Shown here: piece by piece, positions 5,734 through 7,228 of the stretch
Numbering within the stretch: the first letter of the stretch is position 1
Layout: each line of letters opens with the position of its first letter
Assembly (NCBI GenBank): GCA_040905285.1
Contig: JBBDRV010000110.1
Location: 1-7,228 of the forward strand
Direction: 5' to 3'
DNA: 7,228 nt
Origin: JBBDRV01 sp040905285
GTDB lineage: Bacteria; Bacteroidota; Rhodothermia; Balneolales; Balneolaceae
Translations under genes and position numbers: made by a program
Notes under the pieces: generated by a model
What the model was told of the DNA's origin: nothing
Seen by the model: only the letters and a program-made list of their open reading frames with translations
Databases searched by the model: none

Positions 5734-7228
5734 ATGAATCTGAATCTGAAGGCAGAGAAACAGAACACCTATGATGCGATCGTAGTGGGGACGGGTATCA
5801 GCGGCGGCTGGGCCGCGAAGGAATTGACGGAGAAAGGACTGCAGACCCTGGTGCTTGAACGCGGCCGGAATGTCCGGCATGTGACTGACTATCCGACAAT
5901 GACCAAGGATCCCTGGGAGCTTCCGCGGAATGACAGGATCTCTGCAGCTGAAGAAAAAAAGTATCCCGTACAGATGCGAACCGGATATACGGTACGTGAG
6001 TCGACAAAACACTGGTGGATAGTAGATGCCGACCAGCCTTATGAAGAGAAAAAGCGTTTTGACTGGATTCGCGGGTATCATGTGGGCGGGCGTTCCATTA
6101 TGTGGGGCAGACACTGTTACAGACTGAGCCCCATGGATTTTGAGGCCAATGCCAGAGACGGAATCGCTGTAGACTGGCCGATCCGTTATGACGATTTGGA
6201 ACCCTGGTACGATCATGTTGAAAAATATGTCGGAATCAGCGGACAGGCTGAAGGGTTGCCGCAGCTGCCTGACAGCCATTTTCTCCCGCCGTTTGAGCTG
6301 AACTGTCTGGAAAAGCACGCCAGGGAAAAAATAGGGGAATTCTATGACGGCAGGGTATTAACCATCGGGCGCATTGCAAACCTGACCCGGCCTCATCGGG
6401 GGCGTGGTGAATGCAGGGCCAGGAACAAGTGCATCCGCGGGTGTCCGTACGGTGCTTATTTCAGCAGTAATTCATCGACGCTGCCTGCGGCTGAAAAAAC
6501 GGGTAATATGACGCTGAGGCCACATTCGGTTGTCAGTTCAGTGATTTATGACGAGGATTCGGGCAAAGCAACAGGAGTCAGGGTTGTCGATGCCGAATCC
6601 GGCGAAATGCTGGAATTCTATTCCCGAATCATTTTTTTAAATGCCTCCTGCATGAATACGACACTTATCATGCTCTATTCAACTTCCGCACGCTTTCCGA
6701 ATGGATTGGGTAATGATTCCGGAGAACTGGGGCACAACATCATGGACCATCACTTCAGGGCCGGAGCAAGTGGCGTATTTGATGGATTCGAGAACAGGTA
6801 TTACCGGGGAAGGAGGCCTTCAGGCTTTTATATTCCGCGGTACCGCAATGTTGGAACTGACCGCCGCAGTTATTTAAGAGGCTTTGGCTATCAGGGCGGT
6901 GCGAGCCGTGAAGGCTGGTGGAGGGGTATCCGTGAGCTGGCCATCGGAAAACAGTTGAAAGAGTTCGTCACTGTTCCCGGCAAATGGTCGATGGGAATGA
7001 CGGCTTTTGGTGAAATGCTGCCGGACCATGAAAATCATGTCCGGCTGAATCGTGAAAAAACCGATAAATGGGGGCAGCCCACCCTGGTATTTGACTGTGA
7101 GTTTAAAGATAATGAATTCAGGATGCGTGATGATATGAAAAATGATGCGGCCGATATGCTGGAGGTGGCTGGATTAAAAGATATAAGCACGTACGACCGG
7201 CCGGGCGGGCCGGGTCTCGGTATCCATG
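5734..7228 (+). CDS. GMC-family FAD-dependent oxidoreductase, 3' end cut by the window
   Basis: The frame is open from ATG 5734 to the window edge: 498 codons plus one base. The N-terminal FAD motif is GTGISGGWAAKEL (19-31), with E42 (LVLERG) for the ribose. Further marks are YHVGGRSIMWGRHCYRLSP (115-133), C227-x5-C233-x3-CPYGAYFSS, and NGLGNDSGELGHNIMDHHF (323-341). These place it in the branch related to gluconate 2-dehydrogenase flavoprotein and bacterial sugar dehydrogenases. It ends at GPGLGIH, where relatives continue with the E-M-G-T-A-R motif and the NPSLT region, so about 65-75 residues, including the C-terminal catalytic part, lie beyond the window. It has no signal peptide. Relatives are often exported with a Tat-signal small partner (gluconate 2-dehydrogenase subunit 3 family). 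No such gene precedes it here, so it may lie downstream. The likely role is oxidation of an alcohol group on a sugar or sugar acid, passing electrons to the respiratory chain. AGG ends three bases before the start, a weak ribosome binding site. Confidence 0.9.
   Translation, partial: MNLNLKAEKQNTYDAIVVGTGISGGWAAKELTEKGLQTLVLERGRNVRHVTDYPTMTKDPWELPRNDRISAAEEKKYPVQMRTGYTVRESTKHWWIVDADQPYEEKKRFDWIRGYHVGGRSIMWGRHCYRLSPMDFEANARDGIAVDWPIRYDDLEPWYDHVEKYVGISGQAEGLPQLPDSHFLPPFELNCLEKHAREKIGEFYDGRVLTIGRIANLTRPHRGRGECRARNKCIRGCPYGAYFSSNSSTLPAAEKTGNMTLRPHSVVSSVIYDEDSGKATGVRVVDAESGEMLEFYSRIIFLNASCMNTTLIMLYSTSARFPNGLGNDSGELGHNIMDHHFRAGASGVFDGFENRYYRGRRPSGFYIPRYRNVGTDRRSYLRGFGYQGGASREGWWRGIRELAIGKQLKEFVTVPGKWSMGMTAFGEMLPDHENHVRLNREKTDKWGQPTLVFDCEFKDNEFRMRDDMKNDAADMLEVAGLKDISTYDRPGGPGLGIH

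Noticed and set aside
5554..6318. 254-codon minus-strand open frame across the Gfo/Idh-GMC junction
   Set aside because: It lies antisense to two clear oxidoreductase genes, and its translation has no recognisable motif.
1..7228. CRISPR arrays, tRNA/rRNA genes, insertion sequences or phage genes
   Set aside because: I saw no regularly spaced repeats, no cloverleaf or rRNA-like segments, no transposase or integrase motifs and no terminal inverted repeats.

Overview
The window is one strand-consistent block of a bacterial chromosome. After the last codons of an upstream gene comes a leader of about 420 bases. Four complete genes and one 3'-truncated gene follow, all on the + strand. Base composition is roughly balanced by eye and looks even across the genes. 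The signal peptides end in AQ/GQ-like sites, ribosome binding sites are weak and A-rich, and the GMC oxidoreductase belongs to a type I associate with Bacteroidota and relatives. This suggests Bacteroidota, Balneolota or Rhodothermota, but that is an inference from style and not a proven placement.

Layout: positions 1-55 hold a C-terminal tail resembling the RidA (YjgF/UK114) family. Positions 56-473 are non-coding, with a strong hairpin and a plausible sigma70-type promoter. Then come an exported amidohydrolase/deacetylase-family metallohydrolase (474-1793), an exported RraA-family protein that keeps the aldolase D-x20-R-D motif (1890-2840), a bile acid:sodium symporter (BASS) family transporter (2992-4125), a Gfo/Idh/MocA oxidoreductase with a Tat-like N-terminus (4292-5698), and an FAD-dependent GMC oxidoreductase (5734 to the window end, where it is cut). 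The three larger gaps between genes (96, 151 and 166 bases) carry short repeats or inverted repeats that may be regulatory. The last gap is only 35 bases.

How the genes may work together (inference): two dehydrogenases (GMC and Gfo/Idh), a metal-dependent hydrolase, an aldolase/decarboxylase-type enzyme and an organic-anion transporter form a plausible catabolic cassette. Three of the four enzymes have N-terminal export signals. The GMC protein has none, but its relatives are often exported with a Tat partner subunit. The cassette could oxidise, hydrolyse and cleave a sugar-derived or hydroxy/keto-acid substrate mostly in the periplasm, with the BASS protein importing the acid product. The substrate cannot be read from the sequence. 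The combination, and above all the export of an RraA-family enzyme, is the strongest candidate here for an undescribed pathway.
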